Shown in pieces: positions 16,980 to 25,485 of a stretch of 37,069 bases of DNA. Position 1 is the first letter of the stretch. Each line of letters begins with the position of its first letter. Under the pieces are notes generated by a model that was not told the origin of the DNA, did no database searches, and saw only the letters and a program-made list of their open reading frames with translations. Both the position numbers and the translations under genes were made by a program. The stretch comes from Spirochaetales bacterium (lineage in GTDB: Bacteria; Spirochaetota; Spirochaetia; Treponematales; Treponemataceae): contig JAQXNX010000019.1 in assembly GCA_029098225.1 (NCBI GenBank), positions 1 through 37,069 on the forward strand. The letters run 5' to 3'.

Positions 16980-17747
16980 ATGAAAAAAATTACAATCGTT
17001 TCTGCAGCAGTTTTATTTGCAGTTATCTTTTCTTCCTGTAAATCTACAAAACAAAAGCAGGAATATGTTTATGATGAAAGAACAGGAGACTATATTCTTG
17101 TTAATGTTAACGAAAACGGCGAAATAGAAGAAAATGACGATATTGAGTATCTTTCAGATGAAGAAATAGCCCTTATAATTCCAGAAGCAACTGATGATTT
17201 TATTGGTGATTTTGATCCGATTCAGCTTCAGTCATTAATGGCATTAACTAAATTTTCAGGACAGATGAAGCCTAAGGAACTCCGCAAAAACTTCCTTGTT
17301 CCGCGCTCAAATTCAGTAGAATTTTATTTTCGTGATTTTGCCAATGAAATTTGTTTTATTCTAAATTACAAAGAACGCCAGAAACTTATAGACGCTGGAA
17401 ATCAATTTTTGGCAGCACACGAAGCACATTCATTTAAAAAACATAAGGTTAACAAAAAAACTGCTTACTACAATTCAAGATGTTCTTTGTGGTTTGGAGT
17501 TCTTGATGTTTCAACAGGTTCCACTAAAAATGATTATTTTGTAAATTATGATATCATTGACAAGAAAGCATATATGGTAATTTCATTTATTGCTTCCAGA
17601 GTTGATGATGATAATACTGCATTCACACCTTCAACAAAGCTCTACTTCTCTCCTTCTCAGGTAAAAGAACTTATTGAAGTGCTTAATCAGGATAACCTGC
17701 AGGCAGAACTGGCAGCACTTATTAAACGCGCATATACTTATGAATAA
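16980..17747 (+). CDS. Putative lipoprotein of unknown function
   Basis: 255 residues. A lysine-started hydrophobic signal peptide ends in IFSSC (Cys20), a spirochetal-style lipobox, so the protein is probably lipidated and membrane-attached. The mature N-terminus is short, Lys/Gln-rich, then acidic (NENGEIEENDDIEYLSDEE). The rest is a mixed alpha/beta domain of about 190 residues that I cannot place in a family. AGAGGA precedes the ATG. The next gene has its own promoter, so it is probably a single transcription unit. Confidence 0.75.
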   Translation: MKKITIVSAAVLFAVIFSSCKSTKQKQEYVYDERTGDYILVNVNENGEIEENDDIEYLSDEEIALIIPEATDDFIGDFDPIQLQSLMALTKFSGQMKPKELRKNFLVPRSNSVEFYFRDFANEICFILNYKERQKLIDAGNQFLAAHEAHSFKKHKVNKKTAYYNSRCSLWFGVLDVSTGSTKNDYFVNYDIIDKKAYMVISFIASRVDDDNTAFTPSTKLYFSPSQVKELIEVLNQDNLQAELAALIKRAYTYE

Positions 17748-17757
17748 ATCACCTCAT

Positions 17758-17786
17758 TTGCCATAAACTTATAAATTTGGTAGAAT
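17758..17786 (+). promoter_or_regulatory. his operon promoter (leaderless geometry)
   Basis: TTGCCA (17758-17763, five of six to consensus), 17 bp, TAGAAT (17781-17786), then 6 nt to the ATG at 17793. No Shine-Dalgarno is present. Confidence 0.75.
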
Positions 17787-17792
17787 AAGTTT

Positions 17793-19085
17793 ATGGTAAT
17801 TTCTTCTATAGACTTAAAAGACGGACACGTAGTTCAGTTAAAAAACGGTAAAGAACTCATTCTTCAAAGAGACGATGCAGACTCACTTATCCGCAATTTT
17901 GATATTTACGGAGAAGTGGCAGTTATAGATTTGGACGCAGCATTAGGCCACACCGATGCAAAGGGAAATACAGTAAATACTCAGCTTTTAAAATCACTTT
18001 TAAGAAAAGGAAATGTAAGAACAGGAGGCGGAATCAGAGATGTAAAAAAAGCAAAGCTTTTGATTTCTCTTGGTGCCGAAAAAGTTATTATTGGCTCTGC
18101 AGCCTGGAAGCAGAATCCTCAAAAAGGTGAATCACCATTAAACGAAGATTTCTTAAAAGAACTTGCAGACAGCATTGGAAAAGACAGAATTATAATTTCA
18201 GTAGATGCATTGAACGGAAAAATTGCCGTAAAAGGCTGGACAGAAACTGTTGATGTTTCTTTAGTTGAAGGAGCAAAAATAGCACAGAATTTCTGCAGCG
18301 AGCTTTTATTTACCTGTGTAGAAAAAGAAGGCTGCATGCAGGGAACAAACATGGATTATGTGCGTCAGTTGCGTAAGGCAGTAAATTGCCGTGTTGTAGT
18401 TGCCGGCGGAGTTTCTTCGGTAGAAGAAATAGCTGAGTTGGAAAAGCTTCACTGCGATGTCCAGCTTGGAATGGCTCTCTACACCAATAAAGTATCTTTA
18501 AAAAATGCCTTTATTTCCTGCGTTAATTTTGGAAAATCAGATTTAGTTCCTGTTATTGCACAAAGTGTAAACGGACAGGTTCTCATGCAGGCTTATGCGA
18601 ATAAAGAAGCTCTTCTTAAAACATTTGACTGCGGAAAATTGACCTTCTGGAGCCGTTCAAGAAATGAGCTTTGGACAAAAGGTGATACAAGCGGAAATTA
18701 TCTTCAGCTGGTAAGACTTAGAGCAGATTGCGACAGAGATTGTATTCTTGCAACAGTTTTACCTACAGGTCCAAGCTGCCATACAGGAAGCTGGACATGC
18801 TTTTCAACAGATCCTCAGGAAAAATCTTCAATGGGAAGACTTTATAATATTATTGCGGACCGTTTTGCTAATCCAAAACCAGGAAGCTATACTGCAACAC
18901 TTGACGCAAAAAGAGTCAGAGAAAAAGTAGAAGAAGAAGCAGAAGAACTTTGCGAAGCTGATACTAAAGAAGAGGTTATCTGGGAAGCTGCTGATTTACT
19001 CTATTTTGTAAACGTTTTAATGTACAAAGAAGGCGTTTCCTGGGAAGATGTATATAATGAATTAGACAAACGACACAAGGAATAA
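17793..19085 (+). CDS. hisA-hisIE: Trifunctional HisA-HisI-HisE fusion
   Basis: 430 residues joining three histidine-pathway enzymes. Residues 1-240 are a HisA (ProFAR isomerase) barrel with the two catalytic aspartates D7 (SSIDLKDG) and D138 (ISVDALNG). Residues about 248-345 are phosphoribosyl-AMP cyclohydrolase (HisI) with FWSRSRNELWTKGDTSGN, metal ligands in D312-C-D314-R-D316, and C329-H330 and C336. Residues about 348-430 are phosphoribosyl-ATP pyrophosphatase (HisE) with the acidic EKVEEEAEEL and EAADLLY helices. All key residues are kept, so all three activities are expected. HisI-HisE fusions are common; HisA in front is less usual. hisD follows after 26 bp. The ATG is the predicted transcription start. 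Confidence 0.93.
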   Translation: MVISSIDLKDGHVVQLKNGKELILQRDDADSLIRNFDIYGEVAVIDLDAALGHTDAKGNTVNTQLLKSLLRKGNVRTGGGIRDVKKAKLLISLGAEKVIIGSAAWKQNPQKGESPLNEDFLKELADSIGKDRIIISVDALNGKIAVKGWTETVDVSLVEGAKIAQNFCSELLFTCVEKEGCMQGTNMDYVRQLRKAVNCRVVVAGGVSSVEEIAELEKLHCDVQLGMALYTNKVSLKNAFISCVNFGKSDLVPVIAQSVNGQVLMQAYANKEALLKTFDCGKLTFWSRSRNELWTKGDTSGNYLQLVRLRADCDRDCILATVLPTGPSCHTGSWTCFSTDPQEKSSMGRLYNIIADRFANPKPGSYTATLDAKRVREKVEEEAEELCEADTKEEVIWEAADLLYFVNVLMYKEGVSWEDVYNELDKRHKE

Positions 19086-19111
19086 AAAAAAGAAAAGGAA
19101 ATAAACGCTAT

Positions 19112-20479
19112 ATGATAGAAATAATTGATTACAAAAACCTTGATAATTCTTTTTTTGCTTCAAGAACATTTGGCAATTCAAATGATGTAGTAAAATCAGT
19201 TCTTGAAGAAGTTCAAAAACGCGGAGATGCTGCTCTCAGACTTTATGGACAGAAATTTGATGTTTCTGTTCCGGCACAGTTTGAAGTACCACAGGAAGAA
19301 CTTAAAAAAGCAGCAGAAAAATTACGTATAGAAAACCGCGATGTTTATGATGCAATTGTTTATTCACATGAACTTGCTTTAACCTTTGCTAAAAGACAAA
19401 GAAAAGCTATTTCAGATTTTGAAGAAGAACTTGAACCTGGAGTTTATGCCAGCCAAAAAACAATTCCTGTTCAGAGAGCTGGTTGTTATGTTCCGGCAGG
19501 AAGATTTCCTCTTGTATCTACAGTAATTATGACAGTAACACCTGCAGTTGCAGCCGGAGTAAAAGATGTAATTATGTGTACTCCACCAAGAGTTCACCCT
19601 GATGACAAAACTGCAGCAGGAAAAGCAGGTTCAGGAATTCCAGGAAAAGCATTTACAGGCGGAAAACCTTATGCCGACGAAGGAATTATGGCTGCTGCAT
19701 ATATCTGTGGAGTAAATCACCTTTATGCAGTTGGAGGTTCACAGGCAATTGGCGCTATGGCCTTTGGTACAGATTCAATACCAAAAGTAGACATAATTGT
19801 TGGACCGGGTAACAAATTTGTTGCTGCAGCAAAGGAAGAAGTATTTGGGACTGTTGGAATAGATATGATTGCAGGTCCTACAGAAGTTATGATTATTGCA
19901 GACAGTTCTGCTTCTGCAAAATGGCTTGCTGCAGATCTTCTTGCTCAGGCAGAACATGATGTTGTTGCACAGCCTGTATTAATTACAGACAGCAAGGAAA
20001 AAGCAAATGAAGTTTCTAAAGAAATAGAAATTCAGCTGGAAACTCTTACAACAAAAGCAATTGCAAGACAAAGTATAGATAACTGCGGAAAAATCATTGT
20101 TGTTGAAAATCTTTCGCAGGCAGTAGAAATTGCAAACAAAAAAGCTCCGGAACATCTTGAACTTGCAATGGATGATACAAAAGATCGCAAAAAGATTCAG
20201 AACGAACTTGTTAATTATGGATCTCTTTTTATAGGTCATTATTCAGCAGAAGTTTTTGGCGATTATGCAGCAGGAATTAACCACACATTGCCAACTTCGG
20301 GAGCAGCACACTACACAGGCGGACTTTCAGTAAGAATGTTCTTAAAAACCTGTACAACATTAAGAGTAGAAAATGGAAAATCAGGAATTGTAAAAAGCGC
20401 AGTTGCAGCAGGATTTCTGGGAGATTCAGAAGGACTTACAGCACACGCTCGAGCAGCCAGAATGAGGATTGAAAAATGA
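19112..20479 (+). CDS. hisD: Histidinol dehydrogenase
   Basis: 455 residues. Zinc-dependent NAD enzyme that oxidises histidinol to histidine in two steps. Recognised by GGSQAIGAMAFGT, VGPGNKFVAAAK, IDMIAGPTEVMI, the zinc-ligand LLAQAEHD, and NHTLPTSGAAHYTGG near the C-terminus. A stretch of about 25 extra residues (PRVHPDDKTAAGKAGSGIPG and following) sits after MCTPP, before the NAD-binding part; it may be a lineage feature. AAGGA precedes the ATG at a rather long distance. The stop codon overlaps the def start (ATGA), so the his genes are transcribed with def and fmt. Confidence 0.95.
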   Translation: MIEIIDYKNLDNSFFASRTFGNSNDVVKSVLEEVQKRGDAALRLYGQKFDVSVPAQFEVPQEELKKAAEKLRIENRDVYDAIVYSHELALTFAKRQRKAISDFEEELEPGVYASQKTIPVQRAGCYVPAGRFPLVSTVIMTVTPAVAAGVKDVIMCTPPRVHPDDKTAAGKAGSGIPGKAFTGGKPYADEGIMAAAYICGVNHLYAVGGSQAIGAMAFGTDSIPKVDIIVGPGNKFVAAAKEEVFGTVGIDMIAGPTEVMIIADSSASAKWLAADLLAQAEHDVVAQPVLITDSKEKANEVSKEIEIQLETLTTKAIARQSIDNCGKIIVVENLSQAVEIANKKAPEHLELAMDDTKDRKKIQNELVNYGSLFIGHYSAEVFGDYAAGINHTLPTSGAAHYTGGLSVRMFLKTCTTLRVENGKSGIVKSAVAAGFLGDSEGLTAHARAARMRIEK

Positions 20480-21048
20480 TTTTAGATGTTGTAAAGCTTG
20501 GTGAAGATATTCTAAGACAGAAAGCAGAGCCTGTTCCAGAAGTTAATGATGAAATCAGAAAACTCGTAGCAGATATGTTTGAGACAATGGAAGAATATGA
20601 CGGAGTCGGTCTTGCAGGGCCTCAGGTAGGAAAGAAACTTAGATTATTTGTAGCCATTGCAGATGATGAAATAAAAAGAGTATTCATCAATCCGCAAATT
20701 ATAAAAACATCTCAGGAAACCAGCGATTATGATGAAGGCTGTCTTTCTATTCCTCAGGTTTATGAAACAATTAACAGACCAAAAGAAGTTACTGTTCAGG
20801 CATTAAACGAAAATGGAAGACCATTTACGCTTGAAGCAGATGGTCTTCTTGCAAGAATCATTCAGCATGAATACGATCATCTGGAAGGAATTCTTTATAT
20901 AGATAGAGGCGATAAAGAATTTGCCAGAAAAACAGAAGAGCAGTTTAAAAAACGTGCCGAACGTGCAGCTCAAAAAGCAAAGGAAAAAGAAACTAAAGCA
21001 AAAAGAATAGCCGCAAAAATTGCAGCTAAAGCAGCAAAGAAAAAGTAA
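20476..21048 (+). CDS. def: Peptide deformylase with basic C-terminal tail
   Basis: 190 residues. Metalloenzyme that removes the N-formyl group from nascent proteins. Motif 1 GVGLAGPQVG (43-52), motif 2 EGCLS with metal ligand C89, motif 3 QHEYDHLEG with ligands H131 and H135 and catalytic E132. After the catalytic domain (about 155 residues) comes a tail of some 35 Ala/Lys/Arg/Glu residues, strongly basic at the end; this may be a helical ribosome-binding extension (inference). It is followed by fmt, its functional partner, after 15 bp. Confidence 0.95.
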   Translation: MILDVVKLGEDILRQKAEPVPEVNDEIRKLVADMFETMEEYDGVGLAGPQVGKKLRLFVAIADDEIKRVFINPQIIKTSQETSDYDEGCLSIPQVYETINRPKEVTVQALNENGRPFTLEADGLLARIIQHEYDHLEGILYIDRGDKEFARKTEEQFKKRAERAAQKAKEKETKAKRIAAKIAAKAAKKK

Positions 21049-21063
21049 TTTTTCAGGAAAAAT

Positions 21064-22056
21064 ATGGCATTAAGTATTTTGTATGCAGGAAGTCCCGAAG
21101 CTTCTCTAACAACATTAAAGATTCTCTTTGAAAAACAAAAGGAATATGATTTTAAAATTTCGGGAATTCTAAGTAATCCTCCAAGTGCCAAAGGAAGACA
21201 CAAAACCTTAGAGCCTACTCCTGTAGCTGCTTTTGCAATTGAAAATAATATTCCCGTATTTACTCCTGAACATCTTGATTCAACAGCAAGAGATGAAGTT
21301 TCAAAGCTAAATGCGCAGCTTTTAATTTGTTTTGCATACGGTCATATTTTTGGGCCAAAATTTCTTGAGCTTTTTCCATGTGGAGGAATAAATCTTCATC
21401 CTTCGGATCTTCCAAAATATAGGGGCCCTACCCCAATTCAAAATGCAATATTAAATCATGATGATTCTCTTACTATAACTGTTCAAACCCTGGGACTAAA
21501 AATGGACGAAGGTGATATTCTTGAACAAAAAACAATTCCATTAAATCATACAGAAACTACAGGCGAATTATTAGATTTAAGCGCAAAAGAAGGTGCTGAA
21601 CTTATCTGCAAAATTATAGAGAATATAAAGTTAACCAATAATAATGAATTTGAAAAACTCCAGGGAAAACCACAGACTGGAAAAGCTTCTTATACTCAAA
21701 TTTTAAAAAAAGAGGATGCAAAAATAAACTGGAACGATTCTGCAGAAAACATCTGTGCAAAAATAAGGGCATTTAATCCAGATCCAGGTTGTTTTACTTT
21801 CCTTGATAATTCAAGTATAAGAATTCTAAATGCCGTTGTTGTTAATAATACTCAGGAATTACTTAACAATGATTTTAATAACGCACCCAAAGGAAAAATT
21901 CTAAAATATGAAAAATCATTGGGATTAATCATTAAAACATCTGACGGCTTAATAGCTCTAACCCGGCTTCAAAAACAGGGAAAAAAAGAAATGGATATAA
22001 AAGATTTTATGAATGGTTCACAGAATATAATTGGAAAAACATTTTCAGATTTATAA
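21064..22056 (+). CDS. fmt: Methionyl-tRNA formyltransferase
   Basis: 330 residues. Transfers formyl from 10-formyl-THF to Met-tRNA(fMet). The N-terminal Rossmann-like domain has the catalytic Asn-His in NLHPSDLPKYRGPTPIQ and Asp in LKMDEGDIL; the C-terminal OB-like domain starts around NWNDSAENICAKIRAFNP. Length is standard. AGGAAAA precedes the ATG. The def-fmt pair is an old bacterial linkage that makes functional sense: one adds and the other removes the formyl group. Confidence 0.95.
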   Translation: MALSILYAGSPEASLTTLKILFEKQKEYDFKISGILSNPPSAKGRHKTLEPTPVAAFAIENNIPVFTPEHLDSTARDEVSKLNAQLLICFAYGHIFGPKFLELFPCGGINLHPSDLPKYRGPTPIQNAILNHDDSLTITVQTLGLKMDEGDILEQKTIPLNHTETTGELLDLSAKEGAELICKIIENIKLTNNNEFEKLQGKPQTGKASYTQILKKEDAKINWNDSAENICAKIRAFNPDPGCFTFLDNSSIRILNAVVVNNTQELLNNDFNNAPKGKILKYEKSLGLIIKTSDGLIALTRLQKQGKKEMDIKDFMNGSQNIIGKTFSDL

Positions 22057-22070
22057 CTTCTGAATATAAT
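22042..22070 (+). promoter_or_regulatory. Possible internal promoter for the PASTA gene
   Basis: TTTTCA (22042-22047), 17 bp and perfect TATAAT (22065-22070) lie across the fmt 3' end, with GAGAGGA and the ATG 30 nt downstream. This would let the PASTA gene be expressed apart from the his-def-fmt run. Confidence 0.5.
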
Positions 22071-22099
22071 AAGATGGAATACCAGAGAGGAAAATAAAT

Positions 22100-23185
22100 A
22101 TGGACGAAAAAGAAAATACAACAGCAAATAAAGCAGCTGATCTTGTAGGAAAAATTGGAAAAAAAGCTAAGAATCTTCAAAAAAAAGTAAAGCGCCCTGC
22201 TTTTACATCATTTTATGAAAACCTTCAATCAAACATACCGGCTCTAATCATTACAATTATCTGTGCATTAATCGTAATGACCTTTGTTGCCTGTGCTATA
22301 TTTTTTGCAAATGTTCAGGGACCGGAACAGGTTCTTGTTCCAAATATAACAGGAAAATCTCTTGAAGATGCACTTCTAGAAATGCAGGTAAAAGAGCTTT
22401 ACCCTAGAATTAACCTGAGATATTCAGATACACCTGGCGATGAAGGAACAATTTTATCTCAATCTCCGGAAGCCGGTGCAATTGTAAAAGGCTATAGCCA
22501 GATTGATCTTGTTGTTAGCCGTGGTGTTGTTACAGACAAAGTTGATAATTATATAGGTCAAAATATCAGCGAGGTTGAATTAAAGCTTCAGGAACTTTTT
22601 GCAGGAAAGAAGCAGCTTATTGTTCTTGCGCCTGCTGAATATAAACCGGATGCATCTGATGCTGGAACAATTCTTGAACAGGATCCTCCTGCAGGAACTT
22701 CAATCAGCGATAGTGTTACAGTTCATTTAATTGTAAGCCGTGGTCCGAACTACGAAAATACAAAGGTTCCAAATGTAATGAATCAGTCTATCAACGACTT
22801 GCTTCAGACAATTGCAAGAACAAAGCTTGTATTTGATATAACTCCTCAATATTCTAATACAGCAGATGAAAACGGCAAGGTTGTAAGCCAGCAGACATTC
22901 ACAACAGAATTTGTTCCTAACTATACAAGAGTTGAACTGGTTATTGAACTTTCTACGGACTTTAAGGATGAAAATGTAAGAGGAATTTATACAACGAAAC
23001 TTTCTGAATATCCTTATCCGGTTCCGATGAAACTTGTTGCCTATCCGGAAGAGGGAAGCTCTTATACAATTTTAAGTTTCTCTCATCCAGGTGGAAACGT
23101 TACAATTCCTTATGCAGTACCAAAAGGAACAAGACTTGAGCTTTCTGTAGCAGATAAAATTGTAGACCGTCAGACAGTAAATTAA
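22100..23185 (+). CDS. Membrane protein with three PASTA domains, no kinase
   Basis: 361 residues. A basic cytoplasmic N-terminus of about 50 residues, one membrane helix (about 50-75, ALIITIICALIVMTFVACAI), then three PASTA repeats in the periplasm: from VLVPNITGKSLEDALLEM, from DNYIGQNISEVELKLQEL, and from TKVPNVMNQSINDLL. A C-terminal region of about 75 residues is of unknown fold. PASTA domains bind peptidoglycan fragments and are usually found on Ser/Thr kinases or penicillin-binding proteins; here there is no kinase domain. A cell-wall sensing or structural role is inference. Confidence 0.85.
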   Translation: MDEKENTTANKAADLVGKIGKKAKNLQKKVKRPAFTSFYENLQSNIPALIITIICALIVMTFVACAIFFANVQGPEQVLVPNITGKSLEDALLEMQVKELYPRINLRYSDTPGDEGTILSQSPEAGAIVKGYSQIDLVVSRGVVTDKVDNYIGQNISEVELKLQELFAGKKQLIVLAPAEYKPDASDAGTILEQDPPAGTSISDSVTVHLIVSRGPNYENTKVPNVMNQSINDLLQTIARTKLVFDITPQYSNTADENGKVVSQQTFTTEFVPNYTRVELVIELSTDFKDENVRGIYTTKLSEYPYPVPMKLVAYPEEGSSYTILSFSHPGGNVTIPYAVPKGTRLELSVADKIVDRQTVN

Positions 23186-23225
23186 TAATTAGTTTTCTGC
23201 CATAAATTCCGGGCATGGAGAAAAA

Positions 23226-24722
23226 ATGACAAAACCGCTGATTTGCATGACATTAACAGGAGAAACCCTGCAGGAAAACTTAATGCTGGTAAAAAAATAT
23301 GACCGGCAGATAGATTTAGTTGAACTTAGGGTTGATTATCTGACAGAAGAAGAACAGCTTTATGCAAAGAATTTTCCAAGAATGACAAATTTACCCTGTA
23401 TTCTTACAATCAGACGCGAATCTGATGGGGGCAAATTTGACGGAGGAGAATTTTCCAGAACTACTCTTTTTGGACGAATTCTGGCATTTGCAAAAAATGA
23501 CCGCAGCAGAAACTTTGCTTATGTTGATTTTGAAGATGATTTTCACGTTCCAAGCATTCAGGATGCGGCGATGGCTTTTGGAATAAAAATAATAAGAAGT
23601 TATCATAACATGAATGGAACCGTTTTAAACATCCGGGAAAAATGCGATGAGATGCGAAGAACTGGTTTTGAAATTCCAAAAATTGCTTTTCTTCCAAAAT
23701 CACTTGCAGATGTGGCAAATATGTTTAAAGAAGGAGAAGGCATTCCGTATGAGCACATTCTTTGCGCCATGGGAAATGAAGGTCTTCCATCGCGAATTCT
23801 TTCGGGCTTTTCAAATTCGTTTTTAACCTACGTATCTCCTCAGGAAACAATGGTCAATACTTCAAATATTGGCCATTTAGATCCATGTACATTGAATGAA
23901 TTATATAATTTCCGTTCAATTACAAATCATACACAACTTTACGGAATAACAGGCTGGCCGTTAGAAAAAACATCAAGCCCGCAAATTCATAATGCCGGTT
24001 ATCGAAAACTTGGTATGGATTGTGTTTATATTCCAGTACGTTCATCCTTAGTTTCCGAAGCCTTAAACTTTTGTGAATACATGGGCTTTAGAGGACTTTC
24101 TGTTACAATTCCTTATAAGGAATCAGTTTTATATTATGTAAACGAGCAGTCTCCCGAAGTTATGCAGATTGGTGCCTGCAATACTATTGTAAGAAAAAAT
24201 AATACCTGGATAGGATACAATACAGATGCAATGGGATTCAGACGCGCGCTTGAAGAATTTCTGGGAGAAACTAAAATCAAAAGAAAGAAGGTTGCCGTAA
24301 TAGGAGCAGGAGGAGCTGCAAAAGCAATTGTTTATGCACTTAAGCAGATGGGTGCTAAGGTCTGCATTTTTAACAGAACAATTGAACACGCAAGAATTCT
24401 TGCAGAACGCTATGGTTTTGAATATTGCCAGTTAGATGCTCATTGCGCCAGAGTACTGGACGAATATTCATCATTAATTATTCAGACAACCTCAGTCGGC
24501 ATGAATTCGCAGGGCTCATCTACAGAAGAAAATGACCCTCTGTATTTTTACGATTTTAGAGGTGATGAAATGATTTTTGATATTATTTACACACCTTCAA
24601 TTACACCAATTATGAAAAGAGCCTCTCTTTCCGGATGTAAAACTTGTAATGGCTACAAAATGCTTGAATATCAGGCATATGAACAATTTAAATTATTCAC
24701 TGGACGTGACATGGAGAAATAA
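23226..24722 (+). CDS. aroDE: Bifunctional 3-dehydroquinate dehydratase / shikimate dehydrogenase
   Basis: 498 residues catalysing steps three and four of the shikimate pathway. Residues 1-225 are a type I dehydroquinase: E34-R35 in VELRVDY, H127 in RSYHNMNGT, Schiff-base K152 in PKIAFLPKS. Residues about 237-498 are shikimate dehydrogenase: YGITGWPLEKTSSPQIHN for shikimate, SVTIPYKESV with the catalytic lysine, CNTIV, YNTDAMGF with catalytic Asp, and the NADP site VIGAGGAAKA. GGAG precedes the ATG. The fusion is familiar from plants and chlamydiae as well as some spirochetes. rpiA follows after 2 bp. Confidence 0.95.
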   Translation: MTKPLICMTLTGETLQENLMLVKKYDRQIDLVELRVDYLTEEEQLYAKNFPRMTNLPCILTIRRESDGGKFDGGEFSRTTLFGRILAFAKNDRSRNFAYVDFEDDFHVPSIQDAAMAFGIKIIRSYHNMNGTVLNIREKCDEMRRTGFEIPKIAFLPKSLADVANMFKEGEGIPYEHILCAMGNEGLPSRILSGFSNSFLTYVSPQETMVNTSNIGHLDPCTLNELYNFRSITNHTQLYGITGWPLEKTSSPQIHNAGYRKLGMDCVYIPVRSSLVSEALNFCEYMGFRGLSVTIPYKESVLYYVNEQSPEVMQIGACNTIVRKNNTWIGYNTDAMGFRRALEEFLGETKIKRKKVAVIGAGGAAKAIVYALKQMGAKVCIFNRTIEHARILAERYGFEYCQLDAHCARVLDEYSSLIIQTTSVGMNSQGSSTEENDPLYFYDFRGDEMIFDIIYTPSITPIMKRASLSGCKTCNGYKMLEYQAYEQFKLFTGRDMEK

Positions 24723-24724
24723 AA

Positions 24725-25450
24725 ATGTTAAATCAATCTGAACAAAAACTTCTTGTTGCACAAACTGCAATAGACACACTTATTGAAAAAAAACTGATTT
24801 TCAGCGGAATGAAGATTGGTCTGGGAACAGGTTCAACAGCAATTCCTGCAGTAAGGCGACTTGCTGAGCACATTAAATCTGGAAAGCTGACAGATATAAA
24901 AGCAGTTGTTACAAGCTTCCAGACAATGAATGAATGTCAGGATCAGGGAATTCCAGTTTATTCATTAAACGATAGAACTATAAATGGAAAACTAGATTTA
25001 GCCATTGACGGTGCTGATGAAGTTGATGAAAACTGTAACTGTATTAAAGGCGGTGGTGCCGCTCATGTACGTGAAAAAATAGTTGAATACAATGCAAAAA
25101 TCTTTGTTGTAATTGCAGATTCTTCTAAAGCAGTAAAAACAATCGGAACAAAATTTCCGGTTCCGGTAGAAATAATTACAGAAGCACGAGTTCCTGTTAC
25201 AAATGCATTGAATGAACTTGGAGCTACCGCAGTACTACGAGAAGGGGTTCGTAAAGCTGGACCAGTTATTACCGATAACGGAAATCAGATTCTGGACTGC
25301 ACCTGGAAAGAACCGATTAATGTAAAAGAAATGGAAGATAAAATTAATCACATAGCAGGCGTTGTAGAAAACGGACTTTTTTCAAAAAATAAACCTATAG
25401 TTTTTATTGCAAAAGAGGACGGAACTGTTGAAATCCGCAATCTGGATTAA
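24725..25450 (+). CDS. rpiA: Ribose-5-phosphate isomerase A
   Basis: 241 residues. Interconverts ribose 5-phosphate and ribulose 5-phosphate in the pentose phosphate pathway. Family motifs: LGTGSTA (phosphate loop), TSFQTM, DGADEVD, and the catalytic stretch KGGGAAHVREK. Length is slightly above the usual 220-230. GGAG from the end of aroDE precedes the ATG, and the genes are almost touching, so they share a transcript. It links ribose supply with the histidine and shikimate genes nearby. Confidence 0.95.
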   Translation: MLNQSEQKLLVAQTAIDTLIEKKLIFSGMKIGLGTGSTAIPAVRRLAEHIKSGKLTDIKAVVTSFQTMNECQDQGIPVYSLNDRTINGKLDLAIDGADEVDENCNCIKGGGAAHVREKIVEYNAKIFVVIADSSKAVKTIGTKFPVPVEIITEARVPVTNALNELGATAVLREGVRKAGPVITDNGNQILDCTWKEPINVKEMEDKINHIAGVVENGLFSKNKPIVFIAKEDGTVEIRNLD

Positions 25451-25485
25451 TCATATCTGACCGTAAACCTGCACAGGAAAATTCT

